DNA of 43,515 nucleotides from Candidatus Iainarchaeum sp. (GCA_016202305.1 JACQPB010000035.1:1-43515); one strand, 5' to 3'; shown: positions 25,875 through 36,435, counted from the first letter of the stretch. Notes: a model not told the origin generated them from the sequence alone. Made by a program: numbers and translations.

Positions 25875-27893
25875 TCATGCAGGCATCCCGAAGAATGGCC
25901 GCTTTCGATTCAACAGTATGAATGCCACAACGGCAATGCCAACTGCCGAGAGCGCATAGCCTGCCGTGTCAGCCAAGGCGTTCACATAGCGCAGCTCGAA
26001 TTCCCCCTTGGCGTACACGAGCATGAAGTAAGGGGAGGCGCGGTAGATGCGCAGTTCCGTGCCGTCGCTGTACGCGCGCCAGTTGGGGAAATGGGAAATT
26101 TTTATTAGCACCGGCACAGGATTTGCAGAATTCACCCTGAACTTCATTCGCTCCATTGTAGAACTCTGCTCAATGACATCAACGGTTTCGCCGCCAGCCC
26201 CGGCGAAGCCCGGCACAGGCTCGCTGACCAGTATTGTGTCCTTCACGGCATTGGACATGAACCAGCCCTTCACCGCATCATCCCAGTTTCCCTCCGCAAC
26301 TTCCGGCCTCGCCTTAAGCACCTCGGCAATGGGGCTGCCGCCGACTTTATAGAGTTTGTAGTTGTGCAGGCTGGTTTCCCCGGTGTTTTCATCCCTCAGG
26401 TAAATGGCGAACAGATCCTGCACCTCTTCCCATTCCTCGAACCTTTTTTCCGCGGAAACAACATGAGTGATGCCAAAGAGCCTCATCTGGAAAGGCACGA
26501 GAGCCCTCGCGTCTTCCCCCATGGACGACACAAGGTTCAAGTCGAGTGGAACTCCCCATTGGGAATGGTTGCCGTCGAGAGCCTGCTCCATGTAAAATAT
26601 ATACCTGGAGTTCCTGGAAGAATGGACCTGCTGCCCCTTCACCGAGTTCGCAGAGTACTGCATCGGAATCAGGTGCTGGAGCTCCTCGAACTGGGACTCG
26701 GCATTGAGCGGAGCGTCAATGTAAAGCCGCCCATGGATTTTTTCATCTGTGCCCTGAACACTTTTTAGTATAGATACCCCGCCGGGGTTGATTCCGGGGG
26801 AAAAAACCGCCACAAGAAGGCACGCCGCTATGAAAGGCACCCACAGGGCCTTCTGCCTGCCCAAAGCACGCAAAACGAAAAAAATTATCACAGGGGCCAT
26901 GAGGACGAGGAACATGAAAAGGCGCTGGAAGTGGAAAGGCACATTCGCGATTTTGCCTAGAAAAGAGAATCCTGATAGAAGGGCCACGAATGCGAGCGGC
27001 TCGGCGGCGCCGCTTTCCTTCCTCGAGCCGAGGTAAAATGCCAGGACCACGGCAATTGTCAGCACCAGGAAGTCGAAAGGCACCGTGCCGGAAGTGCTCA
27101 CATCACTGTAGCCGATTTTCGCAATGGCCGGAACAAGCCAGAATGCCGAGAGGAGGAAGGCGAGTGAAAAATGCCTTGCAATGAAAACAAGCCTCTGTCT
27201 TTGCCAGCCAGAAATTGCGAAAGCCACCCCCGCAATGAATGCCGCGACGCCGGAGAATGTGTGTGCAAGCAATGTGAGAGAAAGGAGCACAGCCGGAAGC
27301 ACGAACAGGCCGTTTGCCGCGCCGCGCTTCAGGGAGCCGAAGTAAAAGAAGAAAACCGGCAGCGCCACGGAATTTGCCACAAAACCCGACTCGAAGAGCG
27401 AGCTTAGGTTCCCGCCAACCAATTCATCCGGGCGGACAAACAGGAGCGAGAACATTGCAAGCATCGCGAGCGCCGAATCTTTTCCGGAAAGGCCGAAGGA
27501 GCGCGCAAAGTAATAGAAGGAAAGCGGCGTGAGCAATAGCGCCGCTGCTACCAGAAGCTTGAAAGCCGATTCAAGCGGCATAAACAGCGACAGCAATGAA
27601 GAGGCGTAAGGAACAAGGGGGCCATAAAAATGGTTTTCGGGATACCCGAAGAAAAAGAAAGGGTCCCAGCCGGTTATGCGCGGAAAAAGGTATTCCTTCG
27701 TGTACCACGAGGAAAAATAAATCCCAGGTGTATCGCCATTGAGGAGGTTATTCTGCAGAAAGAAGGGCTGCACAAGGAAAACAGCGATGTAAGCAAGTAC
27801 CAAAAGCATGGCCAACAAAGGAAAGGCCTTGGCACTTGCGAGTGGCACACCCATCATTTTTTCCGCGAGGCCGTGCAACTTTCCGGTGTCCAA
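25875..27893 (-). CDS. Multi-pass membrane protein, GT-C glycosyltransferase-like (YfhO/PTPS-related type)
   Basis: 672 residues on the minus strand. The first 360 residues hold about ten to twelve hydrophobic helices. The first extracytoplasmic loop reads NLLNGDTPGIYFSSWYTKEY, with an Asp where GT-C enzymes usually have their catalytic acid, then GWDPFFFFGYPENHFYGPL. Residues 365-640 form a soluble domain ending PVLIKISHFPNWRAYSDG, which resembles YfhO-like proteins, and a last membrane helix precedes a basic tail (NRKRPFF). Such proteins are thought to transfer lipid-linked sugars outside the membrane. A glycosylation role fits its neighbours. It is divergently transcribed from the giant surface protein. 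Confidence 0.7.
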   Translation of the reverse strand: MDTGKLHGLAEKMMGVPLASAKAFPLLAMLLVLAYIAVFLVQPFFLQNNLLNGDTPGIYFSSWYTKEYLFPRITGWDPFFFFGYPENHFYGPLVPYASSLLSLFMPLESAFKLLVAAALLLTPLSFYYFARSFGLSGKDSALAMLAMFSLLFVRPDELVGGNLSSLFESGFVANSVALPVFFFYFGSLKRGAANGLFVLPAVLLSLTLLAHTFSGVAAFIAGVAFAISGWQRQRLVFIARHFSLAFLLSAFWLVPAIAKIGYSDVSTSGTVPFDFLVLTIAVVLAFYLGSRKESGAAEPLAFVALLSGFSFLGKIANVPFHFQRLFMFLVLMAPVIIFFVLRALGRQKALWVPFIAACLLVAVFSPGINPGGVSILKSVQGTDEKIHGRLYIDAPLNAESQFEELQHLIPMQYSANSVKGQQVHSSRNSRYIFYMEQALDGNHSQWGVPLDLNLVSSMGEDARALVPFQMRLFGITHVVSAEKRFEEWEEVQDLFAIYLRDENTGETSLHNYKLYKVGGSPIAEVLKARPEVAEGNWDDAVKGWFMSNAVKDTILVSEPVPGFAGAGGETVDVIEQSSTMERMKFRVNSANPVPVLIKISHFPNWRAYSDGTELRIYRASPYFMLVYAKGEFELRYVNALADTAGYALSAVGIAVVAFILLNRKRPFFGMPA

Positions 27894-27984
27894 AGATTAT
27901 TCCCCCAAAAGCACAGTCCGCACTAATATGCGGTTAATATGCATTAACAGCTTTTTTATTAAAAAGAATGCCCTTTTTCCTTTC
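27894..27984. promoter_or_regulatory. Divergent promoter region
   Basis: The 91-nt gap serves both genes. On the plus strand TTTTTTATTA at 27952-27961 lies about 28 nt before ATG 27985. For the minus gene, TAATATG around 27925-27931 (CATATTA on the minus strand) lies about 33 nt before its start. AT-rich palindromic segments (GTTAATATGCATTAAC, 27935-27950) could be an operator between them. Confidence 0.5.
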
Positions 27985-30900
27985 ATGCAAATAAACCCAG
28001 TAAAGGCCACGTTGCCCATTATTGCACTTATTGCACTTGTCATGATTGCAGGGCCTGCCTATTCTAATGGTTCCGGCTCTGGAGGAGGAGGAGGAACACC
28101 GGCACCGGTATGCGGAAACGGACTTTGGGAAACCGGGGAGCAATGCGACTTTTCTGCCAGCCCTACTGGCTGTGCTGCAGACCTCACGTGCCGCAACCTC
28201 ACGTTCAATGACCCATGCACATGCTACAACAGGTTGCCGTCCAGCAGCGTGAGCACCCCCCAGACAAATTATGGCTTGTCGGCGAGCGTCTCAGTGACAG
28301 GCACCGGCACCGACCCGGAAGGATATGTAAAAAGAGTTGAATTATACTGGAGAAAAGGTGCAGGCAGCTGGACCAATTTTGAAACTTGCACTCCGTCCCC
28401 CGCCACAAGCCCTGTCACCTGCACGGATTCATTCAGCACGGATTCGTCCGGAGGCACTTATACTGTTGCGGCAAATGTTTATGACACCCCAGGAGCTGGC
28501 GCGCAGGACACCAAGACCATATATAGTTATAGCTGCTACAACGTAACCGGCCAGACATGCAACACGGCCAGCAGCTGTGCGGCTGCGGGGAAGCTTTCAG
28601 GCTCCGGCTCATGCGGCACTGGAGAACTCTGCTGCGCCCCCGCACCCCCAATCAGCGTCGACGCGGGAGGCCCTTATTCCGGCACGACAGGCTCTGGCAT
28701 AGGGCTCAATGGCACGGTGAGCGGCGGAGTGGGAGGATACAGTTACTCGTGGAGCGGGCCGGGAGTTTGCTCGTTCAGCGGCAGCAGCAGTACTATTGAA
28801 GACCCGACAATTACATGCAGCAGCACTGTTTCCTCTGGCAGCGTGAGCATAACTGGCACGGACAGCTACGGGAACAATGCCTCGGACAGCGCGACGCTGG
28901 ATGTCAGCCCCCCGTCAAATGCGTCACCGAGCGTCAGCATCACAGGGCCCGTGACAGGAGGAAATACATTCACGACAACAGCACCAGCAAACATTACCCT
29001 AAGCGCAAACGCCAGCGACAGCGACGGCAGCATAACCCAAGTAGAATTCTTCCGCAACGGCACATCCATCACGGAAGACACAACAAGCCCATACTCCATA
29101 CCGTGGAACAACGTCGGCGCAGGAACATACACCATAACCGCAGTAGCCACCGATGACGATGGAGCAACAACCACAAGCTCGTCAATAACAGTAGTGGTGA
29201 ACCACCCGCCAATAAGCGCCACCATATCACAGCCGACAGCCGGCACTTATAATGTGGGGGCCGGAACCATAAACCTGAGCGGAAGCGCAAGCGGCGGCAC
29301 GGGAACAGGATACACATACCTCTGGACCGCCACAGGATGCACCATTGCCTCCGCAACCAGTGCCAGCACCACCATGAGTTCCTGCTCCACCGGGAACAAG
29401 ACCGTATCCCTAAGAGTGAGGGACAGCAGATGCACCGCAGCGCAGACAACATGCGCATCAGAAGCAACCACAAGCGTCACAATAACAATCAACTACCCCC
29501 CGACAGCAAGCCTTACATCCCCCACACCAGGCACGACAACGAACCTGCACATGCCAAGCGGCCTCACGCTGCAGGCAACCGCGAGCGACTCGGACGGCGA
29601 CGTCACAAAAGTGGAATTCTATGGCGGCACCACAAAACTCGGAGAAGACACCACAAGCCCATACAGCTTCACATGGACACCCGACACAGCAGGCACCTAT
29701 ACAGTTACTGCAAAAGCAACAGACAACCAAGGCGCCACAGGAACATCCACAGGAGCAACCGTAGAGGTGTACACGGCAGTGGCCGCAAATGCCGGACCTG
29801 ACATCACCATCAACCCCGGAACCGCGACGAATGTCACGGGAAGCGCATCCGGCGGAAGCGGAGGCTGGTCATACTCGTGGACACTCCCCAACCCAAACAA
29901 GGCGGACTGCACAATCAACAGCGGGGCAAACTCGCAGACAGTGAACATCACATGCACCTCGCAAGGAGACCACTCCACGCTCAGGCTCAGGGCAACGGAC
30001 AGCACGAGCGGCACGGACACCGATGACGCCACAATAAACGTCAACATCGCGCCAGCTTCTAGCATCACCAGCCCAGCGGCCAATTCAAACTTCATGCCGG
30101 GAAGCAACATCACGATACAGGCCAACGCCACGGATGGCGATGGCACAGTGTCGAAAGTTGAGTTCTACAACGGCGCCACATTGCTCGGAGAAGACACCAC
30201 AAGCCCATACACATACACATGGAGCAGCGTGGCCGCAGGAACATACACGCTCACGGCAAAAGCAACAGACAACCTCGGCGCTACAACAACTTCCGCAGGA
30301 GTCAGCATAACAGTGAGCAACTCGGCCCCAGTAGTTGATGCACCGGCAGTGACAAGCAACAACTCATTCACCGCCCCGACAACGCTCACGATGAGCACGA
30401 CGGCAACCGACAGCGATGGAAGCGTTGCAAGCGTGCAGTTCCTCAAGGACGGGACAGTGATAACCGGCACCGTGACAAAGAGCGGAAACACATACACGCA
30501 GACATTGGCAGGAGTGGCCACTGGCACTTACTCAATCACGGCAAGGGCAACGGACAACGCAGGGACAGTGACAGGCTCCGCAGCCACAAGCGTGACTGTT
30601 TATGCGCCACTCACCGTTTCCATAAAATATGGCGGAAGCGCAATCACGAGCAGGACAGTGAACAAAGGAGTGGCCAACACATTCACGGCGGAAGCAGCTG
30701 GCGGAAACGGCACTTACTCCGGCTGGGCGTGGGCAATAAAGCCCGGAACCACGAACAGCGCAAGCTGCAGCTTCGCAACCCCAAATGCGCAATCAACGGA
30801 AATAACCTGCACTTCCGAAGGCCAGACATCAACCATAAGGGCAAGCGTGCAGGACGGGAGAGGCATCACGGCAACGGCTGACGCGGCCATAACCGTCAAC

Positions 30901-33900
30901 AACAGCCCATACGCAAACATAACCGCGCCAGTGTCCCCGAACAACGTGTTCACGACACAAGGCACAACAAGCATACCTATAACCGCGAGCGCGGGAGATG
31001 CCGATGACGACCTGAGCTCCGTGACATTCTACCACGACGAGATAATAGCGGCGAATATCATAGGCACGGACAGCACTAGCCCGTACAATGCCACATGGAG
31101 CGGCGTCGGGATAGGAACATACACAATAATCGCAAGGGCGGCAGACAGCCTCGGTGCAGTAGGGGATTCTGCGCCACAGCAAGTGATAGTGCGGTACCCG
31201 GCACTCACAGCCTCGGCAAACGGCCCTTACAGCGGCACCAAGGGAACGCAGACAGAGCTCACGAGCGGCGCGGGAGGGGGAACAGGAACAGCGTACAAGT
31301 ACAGATGGGTATCGAGCGACGCAAGCTGCGACTTCGCGAACGGCGAAGCGTTTTCCGCGCTTGCCGATGACTATGTCGAGTGCACCACGAAAGGCACAAA
31401 GGACCTCACGCTGACCGTGAGGGACAGCAGGTGCACAGCGACACAGGCGGCATGCGATTATGAAGAGTCCGCGAGCACGACAATAGCAGTCAATGACACG
31501 CCGACCCTCAGCATCACGAGCCCTGCCACGAACTCGGTGTTTACCACAGGCTCGACGATAACCATAGAGGCGACGGCATCAGACTCGGATGGCACAATAC
31601 AGAAAGTGGAGTTCATATACGCTGGTACAGCGTTCAGCACTGACACAAGCGCGCCCTACAGCGCAACATGGACAGTGCCTTCGAGCACCGGCAGCTATGT
31701 GATAGCGGCACGGGCCACGGATGACAAGGGAGCGTTTGCCACCAAAAACATCACGATAATCGCCAACGCCCCGCCGAGCATTTCCATCACGAATCCCGCG
31801 GCAGGGGCCAGCTATAACACTCCTGCAAGCACCCTGCTTTCCGCGAACGCCTCCGATGGCGACGACGGTCTCTCGAAAGTCGAGTTCCTCGAAGGGGCAA
31901 CGAGCATAGGGAAAAGCTGTGACACGGCTGCAGGAAGCGACTGCAGCGGAAGCCCCTACACATTCCAATGGAGCAACATCTCGCCAGGAAATCACACAAT
32001 AAAGGCCGTGGCCACGGACAGCAGGGGCGCTAGCACGAACTCGGCAGAAGTGAGCTTCACCGTGACCAACGCCGCACCCACCGTTTCTGTCACCATTCCG
32101 GCGAACAACAGCATTTTCGACACGCCCGCAAGCATAACATTGACGGCCAGCGCATCTGACACGGACGGCATAGGCAAGGCGGAGTTCTACGATGGCGCCG
32201 CAAAGCTCGGCGACGGAACCCTGAAGTCTGGCACCACGGACATCTACGAGTACGCATGGGCACCGGGAGCAGGAGCATATGCAATAACGGCAAAAGCTTA
32301 TGATAGCTGGGATTTGGCTGCGCAGTCATCCCCCGCAATCAACGTGACAATAAACCAGCCGCCAATCCCAACCCTTGCCGCAAGCGGCGCGCCGTTCGTG
32401 GCGCCAGCAGACATCACACTGACGGCAAATGCGAGCGACCCTGACACGGCAGGCAAAATAACGAAAATAGAGTTCTGGAACTACACCAACCCAAACAGCC
32501 CGCTGCTGCTCAGCACTTCAAACATTGACCCGCCAGCGCAGGCCGCGACCGCCATATATACGTGGCCAGGGCTTGCGGCAGGCACGTACACGACGAAGGC
32601 AAAGGCATATGACGACAAGGGCTCCTCGGCCATCTCATCCGAAGTGACTATGACAGTGGCGCCGACGCCTACATGCGCCATTTCCCCGGCAAACCCCACA
32701 ATCACGCAAGGAGAAAACGCAACAGAAACCGTGACAACACAACACTTCAAAAACCCGCTCAGCCTCACTAACACAGACATAGCATGCAACGGAGCCGCAC
32801 AAAAAAGCGTCACATGCAGCAGCGGAACATGCACAATAACATGCACAAACTATACCACAAGCGGAACAATAACCGCAACAACAACAGATAGTGGAAAAAC
32901 AGTAACATGCACAGCAACAGCAACAGTAGTCGCGCAAAACCTCTGCACGAACAGCGGAACATGCACGCTGGCATCACAAGGATGCGCAGCAGGAACATTC
33001 AACAACACAGCAGACACATGCAACATCAGCGGCGGAACAATATGCTGCACACCAAACCTAACAGCAAACGCGGGAGCGGACAAAAGCACGGACAAGGACG
33101 TTTTCAAGACATTGACAGGCTCATACGGCGGCGGAATCACCCCGCATACAGTGCAATGGTCGGCGCCGGCAGTGGCCAACTGCGTATTCTTCTTCGGCAA
33201 CACGCTCAATCCATGGGTGTCATGCAGCACCAACGGGAACAAGACAATAACCCTCACAGTAACAGACGACCGCGGAGTGAGCGCATCTGACGACATGGTG
33301 CTGAGCGTCAACGAGCCGCCGACAGCGAGCATAACCAGCCCCGCGGACGGCGCCAATCCCCAATTGCCCACCACGGTCACGATAACCGTGAGCGCCGGCG
33401 ACGCCGACGGAACGGTGCAGGAAGTAAAAATATTCGACGGCGCCACGGAACTCCGGAGGCTCACCGCAGCACCATACACCTACTCGTGGGTCAATCCCAC
33501 TACCGGAGCGCATTCCCTGACAGCCAAGGCCACTGATGACAAAGGAGCAACCACGACATCAGCGGCAATTAACATCACAATAAGGGCCGCCAACGTGGCG
33601 CCCTCGGCAAGTATAACCAGCCCGCAGGGCGGCGACTCATTCGCCACGCTCACGGCAACGACCCTTACCGCGAACGCCTCTGACAGCGACGGAACCGTCA
33701 GCAGCGTAAAGTTCTACGTGGGAGGCACAACGCTAATCGGCGAAGACACTTCAAGCCCGTATGATACCACATGGACGACGCCCACGACGCCCGGCACTTA
33801 CAGCCTCACAGCAGTAGCGACAGACAACCAAGGGGCTACAACGACATCGGCCACAGTCAACATCAGCGTCACTAACAGGAGCCCGGAAGCGAGCATTACC

Positions 33901-36405
33901 TCGCCTGCAACCGGCACTATATATAACCCGCCAGTGAACATAACCCTCAATGCAACCGCAAGCGACCTTGACGGCACAGTGTCAAAAGTGGAATTCTACA
34001 ATGGCGACACAAAACTCGGAGAAGACACCACAAGCCCATACGCATACACGTGGAACAGCGTGGCCGCAGGAACATACACGCTCACGGCAAAAGCCACTGA
34101 CAACCTCGGCGCGCAAACGGTTTCCACGGCCATAAGCGTGACTGTGAACCAGCCACCGGCAATCAGCATCACCAGCCCGGCAGACGGCGACACAGCAGTG
34201 GCCCCTGCAGACATAGGAATTTCAGCCGACGCAAGCGACACTGACGGCACCATAAGCAGCATAGACTTCTACAACTACACGGCCCTCATCGGGAGCGCGA
34301 GCATACCGGCAAACCACAGCAGCGTCACAGGCACATTCACATGGAGCAGCATAGCTCCCGGCACTTACTCCCTTACAGCAGTGGCGAAGGACAACCACGA
34401 CGCGCAAACGACTTCCGCCGCGGCAACCATAACAGTGACGCCGACGCCTACATGCGCCATTTCCCCGGCAAACCCCACAATCACAGAAGGAGAAAACGGA
34501 ATCGAAACCGTGACAACACAACACTTTGCAAACCCGCTCAACCTCACAAACGCGGACATAGCATGCAACGGAGCAGCACAAAAAAGCGTCACATGCAGCA
34601 GCGGAACATGCACAATAACATGCACAAACTACACCACAAGCGGAACAATAACAGCAACAACAACAGATAGTGGAAAAACAGTCACATGCAAGGCAACGGC
34701 AACAGTGGTATCACAAGACCTGTGCGGAAACAGCGGAACATGCACACCAGCATCACAAGGATGCGCAACAGGAACATTCAACAACACAGCAGACACATGC
34801 AACATCGCCGGCGGAACAATATGCTGCACGCCAAACCTCGCAGCAAACGCGGGAGCGGACAAAAGCACGGACACCGACACGCTCGTGCAACTTACTGGCA
34901 CGCACAGCGGCGGCATTTCACCCTACACGGTTGAATGGTCAGCGCCGACACCGGCGAACTGCATATTCACAGCGCCGAACTCCACCACCACAATGATAGC
35001 ATGCAGCACCAACGGGGACAAAACAATAACCTTCACGGCGACAGACGACCGCGGAATAAGCGCACCTGATGACATGGTGCTTTCAGTGAACTCGCCGCCC
35101 GTGATAAGCATAACCGGCCCGGCAAGCGGGACATCAGTTCAGTCACCCGCGCCCATAACCATAACCGTTTCCGCCACTGACAATGACGGCTCCATCGCAA
35201 AGGTGGAGATACTCGACGGCGCATCCGTCATTGCAACCCTGACAGCAACGCCATTCACATACACATGGACCGATGCGTCTGTAGGCCAGCACTCGCTCTC
35301 GGCGCGCGCGACAGACAACAGCGGCGCCGCCACGACCTCCGCGCCAGTGGAAGTGACAGTCACGCCGCCCAATGTACCGCCGAGCATAACACTGGCTTTG
35401 CCAGCGAATGGCAGCAGCTTCAAGGCCGGAAGCAATGTGACGATTGCCGCTTCCGCTTCAGACAGCGACGGAAGCGTCGCAAACGTGCAGTTCTTCGACG
35501 GCGCAACAGCCATAGGCACGGACGACTCTGCGCCATACTCCGTCACATGGATTGCCTCCGGACTCGGCCAGCACAGCATTACCGCCATGGCAACGGACAA
35601 CCAGGGCGCGAGCACGACAACGGCGCCTGTCTCGATAACTGTCACGCCGGCAAACAGGCTCCCTAATGTTTCCCTCACGCAACCACCTGACGGCGCAGTT
35701 TACCCCTCGGCGCCGGCCAGCTTCACGGCCACGGCAGAGGCAAGCGACCCAGACGGCACCATTGCGAAAGTGGAATTCTTCCTCAACGGCACGCTCGTGC
35801 CGGGAACGGTCACGCAAAGCGGCAGCGCTTACAGCATTGAGGTCAGCAGCCTCACGCAAGGGGCATACGCGCTCGTGGCAAAGGCCACGGACGACGACGG
35901 CGCCGCAGGCAGCTCGAGCCCAGTGAGCATCTACGTGAACGTGCCGCCCACATCCGCAAAGAATAACATCGTGAGCGCGAAGATTTCGGCGGACAAGGAT
36001 GAGTACACCATAGACCCCGCTGACCCGGCCAAGGCAATAACCCTCACAATCACGGCCACATGGCTCAAGGGCACGCCGCCAGCAGGAATAGCTTTCTCGG
36101 TGACGCAGACAAAGGACGGCCTCGAAACCACGGGCGTGCCAAGCGGAGGAAGCATAACCCTCACAGGCGCTCCGGCATCAGGCTCGGCACAAGCAACCGT
36201 GCAACTCGCCGACCTCGAGCCCGGCGCGTACACGTTCACAGCAATCATAGATGGCCAGCCCGGAGAAACAGACCTCGCGGACAACAGCGACAACGTAACC
36301 GTCACCGTCAACGGCGAGAGGAAAGCGGCAGTGCCGGAACTGCCAGAAATACTTGCCTTCCTCGCGGCCCTGGCAGTGATGGGCATACTGATGAGGGCAA
36401 AGTGA
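27985..36405 (+). CDS. Giant Ig/PKD-repeat surface protein (2806 aa)
   Basis: ATG 27985 is chosen because a signal peptide follows (ATLPIIALIALVMIAGPAYS); the frame is open further upstream but overlaps the divergent promoter. After a Gly linker comes a Cys-rich segment (VCGNGLWETGEQCDF). About 16 Ig-like domains follow, each with ASDSDGxVxKVEFY, LGEDTTSPYxxTW and AGTYTLTAxATDNxGATTTS, of the bacterial Ig (Big_7-like) kind. They alternate with about seven PKD-like domains (e.g. ANAGADKSTD...). Two near-identical Cys-rich modules start at 32662 and 34441. A C-terminal domain precedes AVPELPEILAFLAALAVMGI and a short basic end, a membrane anchor or sorting signal. Role inferred: adhesion or envelope stalk. 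Confidence 0.88.
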   Translation: MQINPVKATLPIIALIALVMIAGPAYSNGSGSGGGGGTPAPVCGNGLWETGEQCDFSASPTGCAADLTCRNLTFNDPCTCYNRLPSSSVSTPQTNYGLSASVSVTGTGTDPEGYVKRVELYWRKGAGSWTNFETCTPSPATSPVTCTDSFSTDSSGGTYTVAANVYDTPGAGAQDTKTIYSYSCYNVTGQTCNTASSCAAAGKLSGSGSCGTGELCCAPAPPISVDAGGPYSGTTGSGIGLNGTVSGGVGGYSYSWSGPGVCSFSGSSSTIEDPTITCSSTVSSGSVSITGTDSYGNNASDSATLDVSPPSNASPSVSITGPVTGGNTFTTTAPANITLSANASDSDGSITQVEFFRNGTSITEDTTSPYSIPWNNVGAGTYTITAVATDDDGATTTSSSITVVVNHPPISATISQPTAGTYNVGAGTINLSGSASGGTGTGYTYLWTATGCTIASATSASTTMSSCSTGNKTVSLRVRDSRCTAAQTTCASEATTSVTITINYPPTASLTSPTPGTTTNLHMPSGLTLQATASDSDGDVTKVEFYGGTTKLGEDTTSPYSFTWTPDTAGTYTVTAKATDNQGATGTSTGATVEVYTAVAANAGPDITINPGTATNVTGSASGGSGGWSYSWTLPNPNKADCTINSGANSQTVNITCTSQGDHSTLRLRATDSTSGTDTDDATINVNIAPASSITSPAANSNFMPGSNITIQANATDGDGTVSKVEFYNGATLLGEDTTSPYTYTWSSVAAGTYTLTAKATDNLGATTTSAGVSITVSNSAPVVDAPAVTSNNSFTAPTTLTMSTTATDSDGSVASVQFLKDGTVITGTVTKSGNTYTQTLAGVATGTYSITARATDNAGTVTGSAATSVTVYAPLTVSIKYGGSAITSRTVNKGVANTFTAEAAGGNGTYSGWAWAIKPGTTNSASCSFATPNAQSTEITCTSEGQTSTIRASVQDGRGITATADAAITVNNSPYANITAPVSPNNVFTTQGTTSIPITASAGDADDDLSSVTFYHDEIIAANIIGTDSTSPYNATWSGVGIGTYTIIARAADSLGAVGDSAPQQVIVRYPALTASANGPYSGTKGTQTELTSGAGGGTGTAYKYRWVSSDASCDFANGEAFSALADDYVECTTKGTKDLTLTVRDSRCTATQAACDYEESASTTIAVNDTPTLSITSPATNSVFTTGSTITIEATASDSDGTIQKVEFIYAGTAFSTDTSAPYSATWTVPSSTGSYVIAARATDDKGAFATKNITIIANAPPSISITNPAAGASYNTPASTLLSANASDGDDGLSKVEFLEGATSIGKSCDTAAGSDCSGSPYTFQWSNISPGNHTIKAVATDSRGASTNSAEVSFTVTNAAPTVSVTIPANNSIFDTPASITLTASASDTDGIGKAEFYDGAAKLGDGTLKSGTTDIYEYAWAPGAGAYAITAKAYDSWDLAAQSSPAINVTINQPPIPTLAASGAPFVAPADITLTANASDPDTAGKITKIEFWNYTNPNSPLLLSTSNIDPPAQAATAIYTWPGLAAGTYTTKAKAYDDKGSSAISSEVTMTVAPTPTCAISPANPTITQGENATETVTTQHFKNPLSLTNTDIACNGAAQKSVTCSSGTCTITCTNYTTSGTITATTTDSGKTVTCTATATVVAQNLCTNSGTCTLASQGCAAGTFNNTADTCNISGGTICCTPNLTANAGADKSTDKDVFKTLTGSYGGGITPHTVQWSAPAVANCVFFFGNTLNPWVSCSTNGNKTITLTVTDDRGVSASDDMVLSVNEPPTASITSPADGANPQLPTTVTITVSAGDADGTVQEVKIFDGATELRRLTAAPYTYSWVNPTTGAHSLTAKATDDKGATTTSAAINITIRAANVAPSASITSPQGGDSFATLTATTLTANASDSDGTVSSVKFYVGGTTLIGEDTSSPYDTTWTTPTTPGTYSLTAVATDNQGATTTSATVNISVTNRSPEASITSPATGTIYNPPVNITLNATASDLDGTVSKVEFYNGDTKLGEDTTSPYAYTWNSVAAGTYTLTAKATDNLGAQTVSTAISVTVNQPPAISITSPADGDTAVAPADIGISADASDTDGTISSIDFYNYTALIGSASIPANHSSVTGTFTWSSIAPGTYSLTAVAKDNHDAQTTSAAATITVTPTPTCAISPANPTITEGENGIETVTTQHFANPLNLTNADIACNGAAQKSVTCSSGTCTITCTNYTTSGTITATTTDSGKTVTCKATATVVSQDLCGNSGTCTPASQGCATGTFNNTADTCNIAGGTICCTPNLAANAGADKSTDTDTLVQLTGTHSGGISPYTVEWSAPTPANCIFTAPNSTTTMIACSTNGDKTITFTATDDRGISAPDDMVLSVNSPPVISITGPASGTSVQSPAPITITVSATDNDGSIAKVEILDGASVIATLTATPFTYTWTDASVGQHSLSARATDNSGAATTSAPVEVTVTPPNVPPSITLALPANGSSFKAGSNVTIAASASDSDGSVANVQFFDGATAIGTDDSAPYSVTWIASGLGQHSITAMATDNQGASTTTAPVSITVTPANRLPNVSLTQPPDGAVYPSAPASFTATAEASDPDGTIAKVEFFLNGTLVPGTVTQSGSAYSIEVSSLTQGAYALVAKATDDDGAAGSSSPVSIYVNVPPTSAKNNIVSAKISADKDEYTIDPADPAKAITLTITATWLKGTPPAGIAFSVTQTKDGLETTGVPSGGSITLTGAPASGSAQATVQLADLEPGAYTFTAIIDGQPGETDLADNSDNVTVTVNGERKAAVPELPEILAFLAALAVMGILMRAK
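30175..30290 (+). repeat. Ig-repeat DNA unit, copy near-identical to 33999-34113
   Basis: The stretch CTCGGAGAAGACACCACAAGC through GTGGCCGCAGGAACATACACG to GACAACCTCGGCGC recurs at about 33999-34113 with few changes, and its first part at 29638. This shows recent copying between repeat units of the giant gene. Confidence 0.8.
32662..33095 (+). repeat. Cys-rich module, direct repeat copy 1
   Basis: CCGACGCCTACATGCGCCAT opens a segment of about 434 bp nearly identical to 34441-34874, offset exactly 1779 nt (593 codons). It encodes AISPANPTIT, CSSGTCTITCTNYTTSG, CNISGGTICCTPNL and AGADKSTD. Confidence 0.92.
34441..34874 (+). repeat. Cys-rich module, direct repeat copy 2
   Basis: Second copy of the 32662-33095 module, in frame with it. 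Amino-acid differences are few (for example Q/E, K/A, S/N near the start, T/K and A/S later). The 1.35 kb between the copies holds one PKD-like and four Ig-like domains. Confidence 0.92.
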
Positions 36406-36435
36406 GGAACGGCAGAATTCTACATAAAAAAAAAA

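Noticed and set aside
27788-27985. Upstream extension of the giant surface protein to 27808
   Set aside because: It overlaps the divergent promoter and the start of the minus-strand gene, and the signal peptide begins at ATG 27985.
28900-36000. Repetitive DNA as a CRISPR array
   Set aside because: Repeats are long, imperfect and in frame, encoding Ig-like domains; there are no short identical repeats with unique spacers.
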